Program-made: the position numbers and the translations under genes | Assembly: GCA_965366365.1 (NCBI GenBank) | Contig: CBDUEV010000078.1 | Span: 1-11,977, forward strand | DNA: 11,977 bases | From: CBDUEV01 sp965366365 | GTDB taxonomy: Bacteria > Actinomycetota > Acidimicrobiia > Spongiisociales > JAENVV01 | Reading direction: 5' to 3' | Notes under the pieces: model-generated | Databases searched by the model: none | What the model was told of the DNA's origin: nothing | Seen by the model: the letters and a program-made list of their open reading frames with translations, nothing else | Part shown: positions 5,241-11,977 of the stretch, in pieces | Layout: every line of letters begins with the position of its first letter | How positions within the stretch are numbered: the stretch's first letter is position 1

Positions 5241-7090
5241 CCACGATCACCTTCCTCCGTGCGCGGCCCGCTCAGACGGTCAACCAACTCACTGCGACCA
5301 CCCGCCGCAAAGAGGGGACGACCGCCCTCGAAGTCCCTTCGCTGACCACCGGCGCTGTCGACGCCGCCCTGGCCGGTGGCCTGCTGCCCATCTCGGCGGG
5401 GCTCACCGACGTCGAACCCGTGGCGTGGGTCGTCACCCCGACCGAGGCGCAGGAGGTATCAGCGGCGCCGTGGCGGATCACGGTGATTGACCAGGCCGAC
5501 CGGACAGAAACCCTGGCCGCGCTGGCCCGCCTCCAACCCGCCTTCCTGAGGACCCGTCGTTCGCAGGTGGCTCATGCGGCGGCCCTCACCTCGCTTCCTG
5601 GGCTCAACACCGTCGTGTCGGTGTTCGTCGATACGGCCTCCGAGGCGCGAGCCGCCGTGGAGGCCGGAGCGGGCGATCTGGTACTCCGGGATTGGGGCGA
5701 CGAACGGATCGGTGAACTACGCGACGCCTTGGCGCCGTTCGTCCTCGTCGAACGAACCGCCCTACCTCTTGGGACCGACCTCGACGAGGCGCGGCGCCAA
5801 CTTCAAGGCCCCGCCTTCACCGCCTGGCTCAATCAGACGGACGGCAGCGGGGCGGCGCGACCTCGTTACCGATGGGCGCCGGGTCTCGACGAGACCCCTC
5901 CGATGCACCGGCACCGCCTCTCGGCCGAGTGGGTCGACGATCGCTGGATCTCGGGCCGGCCCACCTCGAATGTCGACAGCGAGATCGGCGAGATCCTGCG
6001 GCGCTCGAGACAGGGGATGGCACCATCCCGGCACGAGATCGAAGTGCTGTTCCGGGCGCGAGGCGACCAGGTCGACGCCATCGCCACGACGGCGGATCAC
6101 CTGCGGGAACGAGCAGTCGGCGACACGGTCTCGTATGTGGTGAACCGGAATATCAACTACACCAACATGTGCTATTTCAAATGTGGCTTCTGTGCGTTTT
6201 CGAAAGGTCCCAAGAGCCTCAACCTGCGCGGCGATCCGTATCTCATGGGCGTACCCGAAATCGTGACGAGGGCCAGAGAGGCATGGGAGCGCGGCGCAAC
6301 GGAGGTGTGTCTGCAAGGTGGCATCCATCCTGAATTCACCGGCGATTTCTATGTGGGTGTGGTGGAGTCCATCAAGGCCGAGCTCCCCGGGATGCACATT
6401 CACGGGTTCACGCCGCTGGAAGTGTGGCAGGGGGCCGAGACACTCGGCATCCCGGTCCGCGCCTTTCTCGAACGGCTCGCCGCAGTTGGCCTGGGGACTC
6501 TTCCCGGGACCGCCGCCGAGATCCTCGACGACTCGGTGCGCGAGCACCTGTGTCCGGACAAGATACGCACCGCGCAGTGGTCGGAGGTGATGCTGACCGC
6601 CGCCGACCTCGGTCTTCGCTCGACGGCCACCATGATGTTCGGCCATATCGATGGTCCGGCGTCCTGGGCCAACCACTTCGAAGTGCTGCGAGAAGTCCAG
6701 CGGAGGTCAGGGGTCTTCACGGAGTTCGTACCGCTCCCGTTCGTGCACATGGGGGCTCCCATCTGGCTGCGCGGGCGGAGCCGGCCAGGGCCGACCTGGG
6801 ACGAAGTGGTTCTCGTGCACGCTGTCGCACGGATCGCCTTCGATGGTCTCATCCCCAACATCCAGGCCTCCTGGGTCAAACTCGGCCTCGATGGCGGGGC
6901 ACGACTGCTCCAAGCCGGCTGCAACGACCTGGGTGGAACCCTGATGGACGAAACCATCACCCGCGCTGCCGGAGCCAGTCACGGGACCGAGATCGCCCCC
7001 GAAGACTTCGAGCGAGTCATTCGATCGATCGGCCGGACCCCGGCGCGGCGAAACACGCTCTATGAAGTCCTTGCCATGGGCACTGCCTGA
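5237..7090 (+). CDS. cofH: FO synthase subunit 2 (CofH), radical SAM, with unusual N-terminal domain
   Basis: CofH joins a tyrosine-derived radical fragment to 5-amino-6-(D-ribitylamino)uracil, the step before CofG in F420 chromophore synthesis. The radical SAM motif is C312-YFK-C316-GF-C319 within NINYTNMCYFKCGFCAFSKG. GDTVSYVVNRN, LCPDKIRTAQW, STATMMFGHIDGP, TEFVPLPFVHMGAP and NDLGGTLMDE are typical. Homology to CofH or to the second half of FbiC starts around W232 and runs to the end. The chosen ATG (5237) overlaps the cofG stop. From it the protein is 617 residues, while stand-alone CofH is about 370-400. Residues 1 to about 225 are an extra region I cannot place, with alternating strand/helix segments such as VVSVFVDTASEARAAVEAG. 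Frame and codon use continue smoothly into CofH, so it appears genuinely fused. Confidence 0.93.
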   Translation: MTTITFLRARPAQTVNQLTATTRRKEGTTALEVPSLTTGAVDAALAGGLLPISAGLTDVEPVAWVVTPTEAQEVSAAPWRITVIDQADRTETLAALARLQPAFLRTRRSQVAHAAALTSLPGLNTVVSVFVDTASEARAAVEAGAGDLVLRDWGDERIGELRDALAPFVLVERTALPLGTDLDEARRQLQGPAFTAWLNQTDGSGAARPRYRWAPGLDETPPMHRHRLSAEWVDDRWISGRPTSNVDSEIGEILRRSRQGMAPSRHEIEVLFRARGDQVDAIATTADHLRERAVGDTVSYVVNRNINYTNMCYFKCGFCAFSKGPKSLNLRGDPYLMGVPEIVTRAREAWERGATEVCLQGGIHPEFTGDFYVGVVESIKAELPGMHIHGFTPLEVWQGAETLGIPVRAFLERLAAVGLGTLPGTAAEILDDSVREHLCPDKIRTAQWSEVMLTAADLGLRSTATMMFGHIDGPASWANHFEVLREVQRRSGVFTEFVPLPFVHMGAPIWLRGRSRPGPTWDEVVLVHAVARIAFDGLIPNIQASWVKLGLDGGARLLQAGCNDLGGTLMDETITRAAGASHGTEIAPEDFERVIRSIGRTPARRNTLYEVLAMGTA

Positions 7091-7100
7091 GAGCCGATCT

Positions 7101-7113
7101 CCGGGTTTCCCGG
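7101..7113 (+). terminator. Small GC hairpin after cofH (weak terminator candidate)
   Basis: CCGGG (7101-7105) and CCCGG (7109-7113) form a 5-bp stem with a TTT loop, 10 nt after the cofH stop. No T-run follows, so if it acts as a terminator it is of the U-tract-poor kind proposed for high-GC bacteria. A chance hairpin is also possible. Confidence 0.25.
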
Positions 7114-7164
7114 CCTGCCGTAGGTGGCGAGGTCCAGGACCGAATGGCGGGTGGTAAACGGTCG

Positions 7165-7195
7165 TTAACATCCTCTCCGAAGAATTCGCTACGCT
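7165..7195 (+). promoter_or_regulatory. Putative promoter of the thiolase gene
   Basis: TTAACA (7165-7170) and TACGCT (7190-7195, a TAnnnT match) are separated by 19 bp, somewhat long. The start of transcription would lie near 7202, leaving a leader of about 23 nt that contains AGGAG at 7215-7219. The 134-bp gap after cofH supports an independent promoter. Confidence 0.4.
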
Positions 7196-7224
7196 GAGCG
7201 CCAACACGTGATTGAGGAGTAACC

Positions 7225-8391
7225 ATGCCAGAAGCAGTCATCGTCGATGCCGCCCGGACTCCGATTGGACGCGCCTTCAAAGGATCGCTGGCCGCCGTGC
7301 GTCCCGACGACATGAGCGGATACGTCATCAAAGCGCTCATGGACCGCAATGAGGCTGTGGAACCAGCTTCCGTGGTGGATGTGATGATGGGGTGCGGGCT
7401 GCCCCATCACGCCTCGGGCATGAATATCGGGCGCAACGCCGCGCTGCTGGCCGGCCTTCCCGACTCGGTGCCCGGCCAGACCGTCAACCGCTACTGCTCG
7501 TCGTCGTTGCAGACCATCCGGATGGCGTTTCATGCCATCAAGGCTGGCGAAGGGGACACCTTCATCTCTGCCGGGGTGGAGAGCTGTTCGATGACGCTCG
7601 GAAAGGGCGTCTCGAGCGAAGACCTCAACCCGCGCTTCACAGACCCCAGCCGCGACGACTTCCTCAATCAGGTGTACATCCCGATGGGCAACACCGCCGA
7701 GAACGTCGCCAAACAGTACGACGTGAGCCGCCAGCGCATGGACGAGTTCGCCAAGTTGAGCCAGGACCGAGCGGTCGAGGCGCAGAAGAATGGGTTTTTC
7801 GATCGTGAGATCGTTCCCTACCCCGTTGCCGATGGGGTGCTGGTCACCCAGGACGACGGCCCACGCGCCAACACGACGATCGAGAAGCTCGCCGAGCTTC
7901 CTCCCGTATTCGATCCGGAGGGGCGGGTCACGGCAGGAAACTCGTGCCCACTCAACGACGGCGCCGCCGCCGCCCTCGTCATGGACGAGGACAAGGCGCG
8001 GTCCCTGGGACTGAAGCCCCGGGCGCGGATCATCGCCTCGGCGGTCTCGGGTTTGGCGCCTGAGATCATGGGCGTCGGTCCGATCGAAGCGGTACGCAAG
8101 GTGCTGGCACAGGCGAACATGACCATCGGCGACATAGATGTCGTCGAACTCAATGAGGCCTTTGCCGCCCAGGTGCTGCCGGTCTGTGACGAGCTGGGTA
8201 TCTCCATCGAGGACCAGCTCAACCCGCACGGTGGTGCGATCGCCCTTGGGCATCCGTTTGGAATGACGGGTGCTCGGATCATGGCCACCCTCCTCAACGA
8301 CCTGGAAACCCTGGACCGGACGTACGGTCTGGAGACCATGTGCGTCGGAGGCGGAATGGGTATGGCGATGATCGTGGAACGGCTTCGCTGA
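7225..8391 (+). CDS. Thiolase / acetyl-CoA C-acetyltransferase family protein
   Basis: This 388-residue protein is a full-length thiolase. It would either condense two acyl-CoA units (for example acetyl-CoA to acetoacetyl-CoA) or cleave 3-ketoacyl-CoA in beta-oxidation. The nucleophilic cysteine is C91 in NRYCSSSLQTI. The second set of catalytic elements is NEAF (310-313), H343 in GHPFGMTGAR and C373 in CVGGGMGMAM. The N-terminus AVIVDAARTPIGRAFKGSL is the usual thiolase opening. AGGAG at 7215-7219 sits 5 bp before the ATG. The gene is apparently monocistronic, between the F420 genes and a two-component system, with no beta-oxidation partner alongside. Sequence alone does not separate biosynthetic from degradative thiolases, so I give no symbol. 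Confidence 0.95.
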   Translation: MPEAVIVDAARTPIGRAFKGSLAAVRPDDMSGYVIKALMDRNEAVEPASVVDVMMGCGLPHHASGMNIGRNAALLAGLPDSVPGQTVNRYCSSSLQTIRMAFHAIKAGEGDTFISAGVESCSMTLGKGVSSEDLNPRFTDPSRDDFLNQVYIPMGNTAENVAKQYDVSRQRMDEFAKLSQDRAVEAQKNGFFDREIVPYPVADGVLVTQDDGPRANTTIEKLAELPPVFDPEGRVTAGNSCPLNDGAAAALVMDEDKARSLGLKPRARIIASAVSGLAPEIMGVGPIEAVRKVLAQANMTIGDIDVVELNEAFAAQVLPVCDELGISIEDQLNPHGGAIALGHPFGMTGARIMATLLNDLETLDRTYGLETMCVGGGMGMAMIVERLR

Positions 8392-8410
8392 CACTATTTC
8401 CTCGCCGGGA

Positions 8411-8425
8411 CGGCAGGCGTTGCCG
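8411..8425 (+). terminator. Hairpin after thiolase gene (weak terminator candidate)
   Basis: CGGCA (8411-8415) pairs with TGCCG (8421-8425) around a 5-nt loop, about 20 nt after the thiolase stop. Flanking CCGG sequences could extend the fold. No T-run follows, so this is only a candidate. Confidence 0.25.
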
Positions 8426-8443
8426 CGCCGCCGGTGGGCAGAC

Positions 8444-8489
8444 GCTCCGACGACCTGTCCGGGATGATGCATCGATGCGCTTCCGGAGC
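8444..8489 (+). repeat. Inverted repeat in the leader region of the sensor kinase gene
   Basis: GCTCCG (8444-8449) and CGGAGC (8484-8489) are complementary and flank 34 nt that contain the 10-bp palindrome GCATCGATGC (8469-8478). The element lies 60-105 nt upstream of the kinase start. It could be an operator or an mRNA structure. I see no second copy in the window. Confidence 0.25.
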
Positions 8490-8548
8490 GAGGTGACGTT
8501 GGGCGGGGGGCGAGCTCGGCCGGGTGACAGCTGCGATACTCGCGCGGT

Positions 8549-9658
8549 ATGACCAACCTCGAGGTGTCTCTCCGTCGCATCATCGTCGGCTACCGGGTGA
8601 TCGCGGCGGTCTGGCTGGGCGTGCTTGGAGTGATCACCTGGCGAGGCGACGACCCTCCCGACAATGCCGGGATGGTTCTGGCCACGATCGTGCTCGTCTT
8701 CGCCTGGACGGCCCTCACGGTGGTGGTGTCCTTTGGGCAACCCGAATACTTCCAACGGTGGTGGTTCATCGTTCCCGACGTGGCGGTGGCGCTCGTGACG
8801 GTCGTGGTTCCCGATTGGGCCGGCTCGGCCAATTTCTACGGGGGCTACCCGATGTCCGCCGTCCTCATGGCCGCCTACGCCGCCGGTCTGGCCGGGGGAG
8901 CCTGGTCGGTCACCGCCCTCACCCTCGCCACCTACTGGCGGGTTCGGACTGGCGGGATCGACGGCAGTGCCACCGTCGAGAGTTCGGCGATCTTGGTATA
9001 TCCGTTCATCGCCGCGCCGGTCATCTGGGGGACCGGGGTCCTTCGGCGCAGCGACCGGCTCAGACGCGAAGCCGAATCGGCGCTCGAGGCAGAGCGCGCT
9101 GAGCGTGTCCGGGCGGAAGAACGCTCCGAAATGGCGGCCCACCTGCACGACTCTGTGCTGCAAACCCTGGCGCTCATTCAACGCAACAGCGAACACCCCG
9201 ATGAAGTCGTGGCCCTGGCTCGCTCCCAGGAGCGCGACCTCCGTGACTGGCTCTTCGGGGCAGAGACGAAGACGGTGGTCACCTTCGACACCGCCGTGGC
9301 GGCGATGTGCGCCGAGGTCGAAGAGGCCTTTCGCTTCAGGGTCGACCATGTGGTGGTGGGGAACGCCGAACTCGACGGCGACCTCGGCGCACTCGTGGCG
9401 GCAGGCCGAGAGGCGCTGATCAACGCGGCCAAGCACTCGGGAGCCGAATCGGCGTCGGTCTATGGGGAGATCGCCGGTGGGAAGGCCGTGCTGTTCGTTC
9501 GTGATCGCGGTGTGGGGTTCGTGATGGAAGCGGTACCCCCCGATCGCGAAGGAATCGCCACCTCGATACGCGCCCGCATGGAGCGACACGGCGGGACCGT
9601 GGAAATCCGTTCGGGGAGTGGCGCCGGCACCGAGGTGGCGCTATCAATGCAGGTATGA
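8549..9658 (+). CDS. MacS-like sensor histidine kinase
   Basis: This is a membrane sensor kinase of the NarX/DegS-type (HisKA_3) group, 369 residues. The N-terminal half holds about five hydrophobic segments (roughly 11-31, 42-62, 72-88, 103-129 and 146-165) with little extracellular sequence, so it probably senses within or near the membrane. A charged coiled-coil (about 167-193) leads to the dimerisation helix with the phosphoacceptor H200 in AAHLHDSVLQTL. The ATPase domain has the N-box with N292 (EALINAAKHS), G1 DRGVGF (319-324) and a second Gly box near 335-349. The N-terminal layout (SLRRIIVGYRVIA) resembles the DUF5931 region of actinobacterial MacS kinases. No Shine-Dalgarno precedes the ATG; GATACT (8535-8540) is 8 nt upstream and could give a leaderless mRNA. 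The stop overlaps the regulator start as ATGA. Confidence 0.92.
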   Translation: MTNLEVSLRRIIVGYRVIAAVWLGVLGVITWRGDDPPDNAGMVLATIVLVFAWTALTVVVSFGQPEYFQRWWFIVPDVAVALVTVVVPDWAGSANFYGGYPMSAVLMAAYAAGLAGGAWSVTALTLATYWRVRTGGIDGSATVESSAILVYPFIAAPVIWGTGVLRRSDRLRREAESALEAERAERVRAEERSEMAAHLHDSVLQTLALIQRNSEHPDEVVALARSQERDLRDWLFGAETKTVVTFDTAVAAMCAEVEEAFRFRVDHVVVGNAELDGDLGALVAAGREALINAAKHSGAESASVYGEIAGGKAVLFVRDRGVGFVMEAVPPDREGIATSIRARMERHGGTVEIRSGSGAGTEVALSMQV

Positions 9659-10296
9659 CCCAACCGATCTCGGTGTTCATCGTCGACGACCACGATCTCT
9701 TCCGTTCGGGCGTCAAGAGCGAACTTCCCGAAACGATCACGTTGGTGGGGGAGGCATCTGAGGTGGAGGCCGCCATCGAGATGATCTCGGAACGCCAACC
9801 GGACGTCGTGCTGTTGGACGTGCACATGCCGGGCGGTGGCGGGAAGGCGGTGTTGAAAGGCGTCCATTCCGAACACCCCAACATCGTGTTCTTGGCCTTG
9901 TCGGCTTCGGACGCGTCGGAAGACGTGGTGGAGATCGTCAGGGCAGGGGCGCGTGGGTATGTCACCAAATCGATCTCGCCGCTCGACCTGGCGGACGCCA
10001 TCCAACGTGTTCATGGAGGCGATGCGGTCTTCTCGTCGAAACTGGCCGGGTTCGTCCTCGATGCGTTCGCGGCGATACCGGTGGCGGACATCGACCCCGA
10101 ACTCGATCAGCTGACCGACCGCGAGCGGGAGGTGCTCCAGCACATCGCCAGGGGATACACCTACAAGGAGATCGGAGAGCGGCTCTTCATTTCCGTCAAG
10201 ACGGTCGAGACCCACGTGTCGTCGGTGCTCCGCAAACTACAGCTCTCCAACCGCCACGAATTGACCCGCTGGGCGACTGACCGAAAACTGATCTGA
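9655..10296 (+). CDS. NarL/FixJ-type response regulator (MacR-like)
   Basis: This 213-residue DNA-binding response regulator is the partner of the adjacent kinase. The receiver domain has the acidic pocket D11-D12, the phosphorylated D55 (VVLLDVHMPG), S83 and K105 (GYVTKSIS), all in place. The LuxR-type helix-turn-helix spans about 153-208 (LTDREREVLQHIARGYTYKEIG and SVKTVETHVSSVLRKLQL). The YTYKEI segment and NRHELTRWATDRKL tail are like those of MacR regulators of actinobacteria. The ATG overlaps the kinase stop by 4 nt, giving near-stoichiometric expression. The target genes cannot be read from this window. The neighbouring YbjQ-domain gene converges on it and is not co-transcribed. Confidence 0.95.
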   Translation: MTQPISVFIVDDHDLFRSGVKSELPETITLVGEASEVEAAIEMISERQPDVVLLDVHMPGGGGKAVLKGVHSEHPNIVFLALSASDASEDVVEIVRAGARGYVTKSISPLDLADAIQRVHGGDAVFSSKLAGFVLDAFAAIPVADIDPELDQLTDREREVLQHIARGYTYKEIGERLFISVKTVETHVSSVLRKLQLSNRHELTRWATDRKLI

Positions 10297-10308
10297 GCAG
10301 CGCCTCAG
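10293..10308. terminator. Short hairpin spanning both convergent stop codons
   Basis: CTGAG (10293-10297) and CTCAG (10304-10308) form a 5-bp stem with a 6-nt loop. It overlaps the last bases of the response regulator gene and of the convergent YbjQ-domain gene, whose stops are only 8 bp apart. Being symmetrical it could act on both strands, but the stem is short and there is no T-run. Confidence 0.25.
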
Positions 10309-11977
10309 CCTGACGATTCTGCCTTCAGAGTCACTGCGGTGCCGGTGACCGTCACCAGTATCGTCTGACCGATCGGCTGAACGGTGTGGGTCACTCCCAC
10401 CACGGCATGCGCGCCGCGTGCCAGCGCCTCGTCGACCATGTGACGCGTGGATTCCTCTCGAGCCGCTGCCACATCGGCGGGGGTGATCGAATCCGAGTCC
10501 GTGGCGGTGTCGCCGATGACCACACCCAAGTAGGTGTCGACATCCCACTCCGAGAGGGTTGGGCTGGTCGTGATGATGGGGCGCCACGTACTGGCCCCCG
10601 AATCGTCTTCGACCCATCCCTGGGCAGCTTCCTTCCAGCGCGATCCCCATGCTTCCCCTTCACCGGAGAGCATGGAGCCGGCTGACACGTCACCGAGCTC
10701 GTCGAAGACCCCCACGGTCGCCGCGCTCGCCGCGCCGGCCACCGCAGCGACGCCCTCGGGGGAACGAGCCTCCTCGTCCGGATAGGAACCCGGGTCTACC
10801 GTCTCGGGTTCGTCCGGCCCGGAAGCTTCAGCGTCGGAATCAACGAGATCGAGAGACTCCTCCGCGGGCGCATCGAGGTCGGGGATTTCCACGTCGTGGG
10901 CACCGAACTCGGCCAGGGCGTCCCCAGACAGGTCCATTGCGGATACATCTGTTTCGGGCACGTCCAGGTCGGACACATCCATCCCAACGACGTCTGTTTC
11001 GGCGTGGTCAGCCTCGGGCTCGGGCTGCTCGGCGACATCCTCGTCGGCGGAGTCCTGCTCTGGGTGTTCGTCGCCTACTTCGGGCGTGTCGACATTGGAT
11101 CCCCATGTGATCCCGATATCGAAGCCGCCCTCGTCATCGGATTCATCTGCGTCACTCAACCAGTCGTCGGTATCGGTGGAGGCGAGATCTTCGAGCGGGT
11201 CGACCTCTGTATCTGCGCCGAGGACAACCGGTTCGACATCGGCAACCATGGCGGCCAGTGCGGCAAAGTCGGGATCCCCGCCTTCGTAGAGCTCAGGCTC
11301 TTCGCCCTGCGCTTCGATCTCCGGCGAGTCATCGGTCGATTCTCCGGCTCCCTCGTGCTCAGCCTCGGGAACAGAGCCCTCATCTGTCTCGTCTGACGAA
11401 GCATCCTCGTCGATCTGGAAATCGTCCAGCCCCGTGAAGGATCCTCCGAGCACCTCAGCCAATTCGTCGATCGTCTCCTCCTCGTCGACACCCTGGTCGG
11501 CCTCATGCTCCGGTTCTCCGGCAATATCTTCGAGTTCCGAGTACACCGACGGGGGCTCGGTCGAACCGAGCACAAACGCATCGGCGTCCAGTTCCCCAGC
11601 CGCAGGTTCTGCCTCGCTGTCCGCAAGCTCGTCGGGGTCCGTCTCCGAGTCTTCATCGGAGTCGGGGGTGCCGCTGCCGAAGATGCCGGTGGCGGCCAGG
11701 AGCGGAGAGTAACGAGAACGGGTCGACGGATCGGTCGAGCCGGGCGGCGCCTCGAGTTGCTCCATCTGATCCTCGGCGAAATCCGTCAGGTCCGGTGCTG
11801 CCAGCACGTCTCCTGCGCCTTCGGCGACGGCTTCCTCGAGATCGAGGTCCGGAATCTCCAAACCGTTCGCCGGATCGAGCTCGGGGAGACCCAGGTCCGG
11901 GATCTCCAGGTCGGGGATGCCGGCTTCAGGCACGTCGACTTCAGGCAGATCGACTTCAGGCAGATCGACTTCAGGCA
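10305..11977 (-). CDS. Highly acidic repeat protein with C-terminal YbjQ (UPF0145) domain, N-terminus outside window
   Basis: The reading frame is open from the right edge, so the GTG at 11933 is an internal codon inside a repeat and not a credible start; 556 residues are visible. Residue numbers here count from that GTG. The N-terminal part has pentapeptides P-(E/D)-x-(D/E)-L/V/I (PEVDL three times, then IPDLE, IPDLG, LPELD and so on). Next comes a very long disordered-looking region rich in Asp, Glu, Ser, Ala and Pro. There is no Lys or Arg between residues 75 and 389, and no cysteine anywhere visible. The C-terminus (about 451-538: RPIITTSPTLSEW, LGVVIGDTA, ALARGAHAVVGVTHTVQPIG, VTVTGTAV) matches the YbjQ/UPF0145 fold, an oligomeric family of unknown role. 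No signal peptide or membrane helix is seen. The domain call is good; the function is unknown. Confidence 0.85.
   Translation of the reverse strand, partial: PEVDLPEVDLPEVDVPEAGIPDLEIPDLGLPELDPANGLEIPDLDLEEAVAEGAGDVLAAPDLTDFAEDQMEQLEAPPGSTDPSTRSRYSPLLAATGIFGSGTPDSDEDSETDPDELADSEAEPAAGELDADAFVLGSTEPPSVYSELEDIAGEPEHEADQGVDEEETIDELAEVLGGSFTGLDDFQIDEDASSDETDEGSVPEAEHEGAGESTDDSPEIEAQGEEPELYEGGDPDFAALAAMVADVEPVVLGADTEVDPLEDLASTDTDDWLSDADESDDEGGFDIGITWGSNVDTPEVGDEHPEQDSADEDVAEQPEPEADHAETDVVGMDVSDLDVPETDVSAMDLSGDALAEFGAHDVEIPDLDAPAEESLDLVDSDAEASGPDEPETVDPGSYPDEEARSPEGVAAVAGAASAATVGVFDELGDVSAGSMLSGEGEAWGSRWKEAAQGWVEDDSGASTWRPIITTSPTLSEWDVDTYLGVVIGDTATDSDSITPADVAAAREESTRHMVDEALARGAHAVVGVTHTVQPIGQTILVTVTGTAVTLKAESSG
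11921..11977 (-). repeat. 15-bp tandem repeat encoding PEVDL pentapeptides
   Basis: The plus-strand unit CGACTTCAGGCAGAT is identical at 11936-11950 and 11951-11965, and continues at 11966-11977 to the last base. A diverged copy lies at 11921-11935 (CGGCTTCAGGCACGT). On the minus strand each unit encodes PEVDL/V in the acidic YbjQ-domain protein. The near-perfect copies indicate recent slippage or duplication. The array probably extends beyond the window. Confidence 0.9.

Noticed and set aside
7189..8583. Minus-strand frame of 464 codons opposite the thiolase gene
   Set aside because: It is a shadow of a clear thiolase with all catalytic residues. The translation has no domain and is His/Arg-rich.
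8294..9589. Minus-strand frame of 431 codons opposite the sensor kinase
   Set aside because: It is antisense to a kinase with intact H, N and G boxes and is compositionally unlike real proteins here.

Overview
The window looks like chromosomal DNA from a high-GC actinobacterium, with Acidimicrobiia-type lineages a reasonable guess. The signs are strong G/C preference at third codon positions, Thr/Pro-rich lipoprotein linkers, a MacS-like sensor kinase and deazaflavin (F420) biosynthesis genes. No rRNA, tRNA, CRISPR array, insertion sequence or integrase was found, and most of the window is ordinary, tightly packed, vertically inherited-looking sequence. Taxonomy is inferred from protein character only.

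Left edge, minus strand (1-1008): a two-gene unit, a lipoprotein followed by a secreted protein that runs off the left edge. The two are joined by an ATGA stop/start overlap, and a good sigma-70-like promoter lies upstream (1027-1055). A short divergent intergenic region (1009-1212) leads into the plus-strand housekeeping run.

Translation and secretion block (1213-4021, plus): ffh (SRP GTPase), rpsP (ribosomal protein S16), a KhpA-type KH RNA-binding protein and rimM (16S maturation factor), with 4-nt gaps or overlaps throughout. trmD and rplS, which usually follow rimM, are absent here. A small two-helix membrane protein follows instead. A near-perfect 29-nt inverted repeat sits in the first codons of rimM.

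Deazaflavin block (4101-7090, plus): cofG and cofH, the two radical SAM halves of FO synthase. They are separate genes overlapping by ATGA rather than the single FbiC fusion usual in actinobacteria. This CofH carries an extra N-terminal region of about 225 residues that I cannot assign, and it is the most interesting protein-level oddity in the window. A thiolase gene with its own likely promoter follows (7225-8391).

Right end: a MacS/MacR-like two-component system (8549-10296, again joined by ATGA) converges, with only 8 bp between stops, on a minus-strand gene (10305 to the right edge). That gene encodes an extraordinarily acidic, repeat-containing protein ending in a YbjQ/UPF0145 domain. 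Its N-terminus lies beyond the window, where a 15-bp tandem repeat encoding the pentapeptide PEVDL is still running at the last base.
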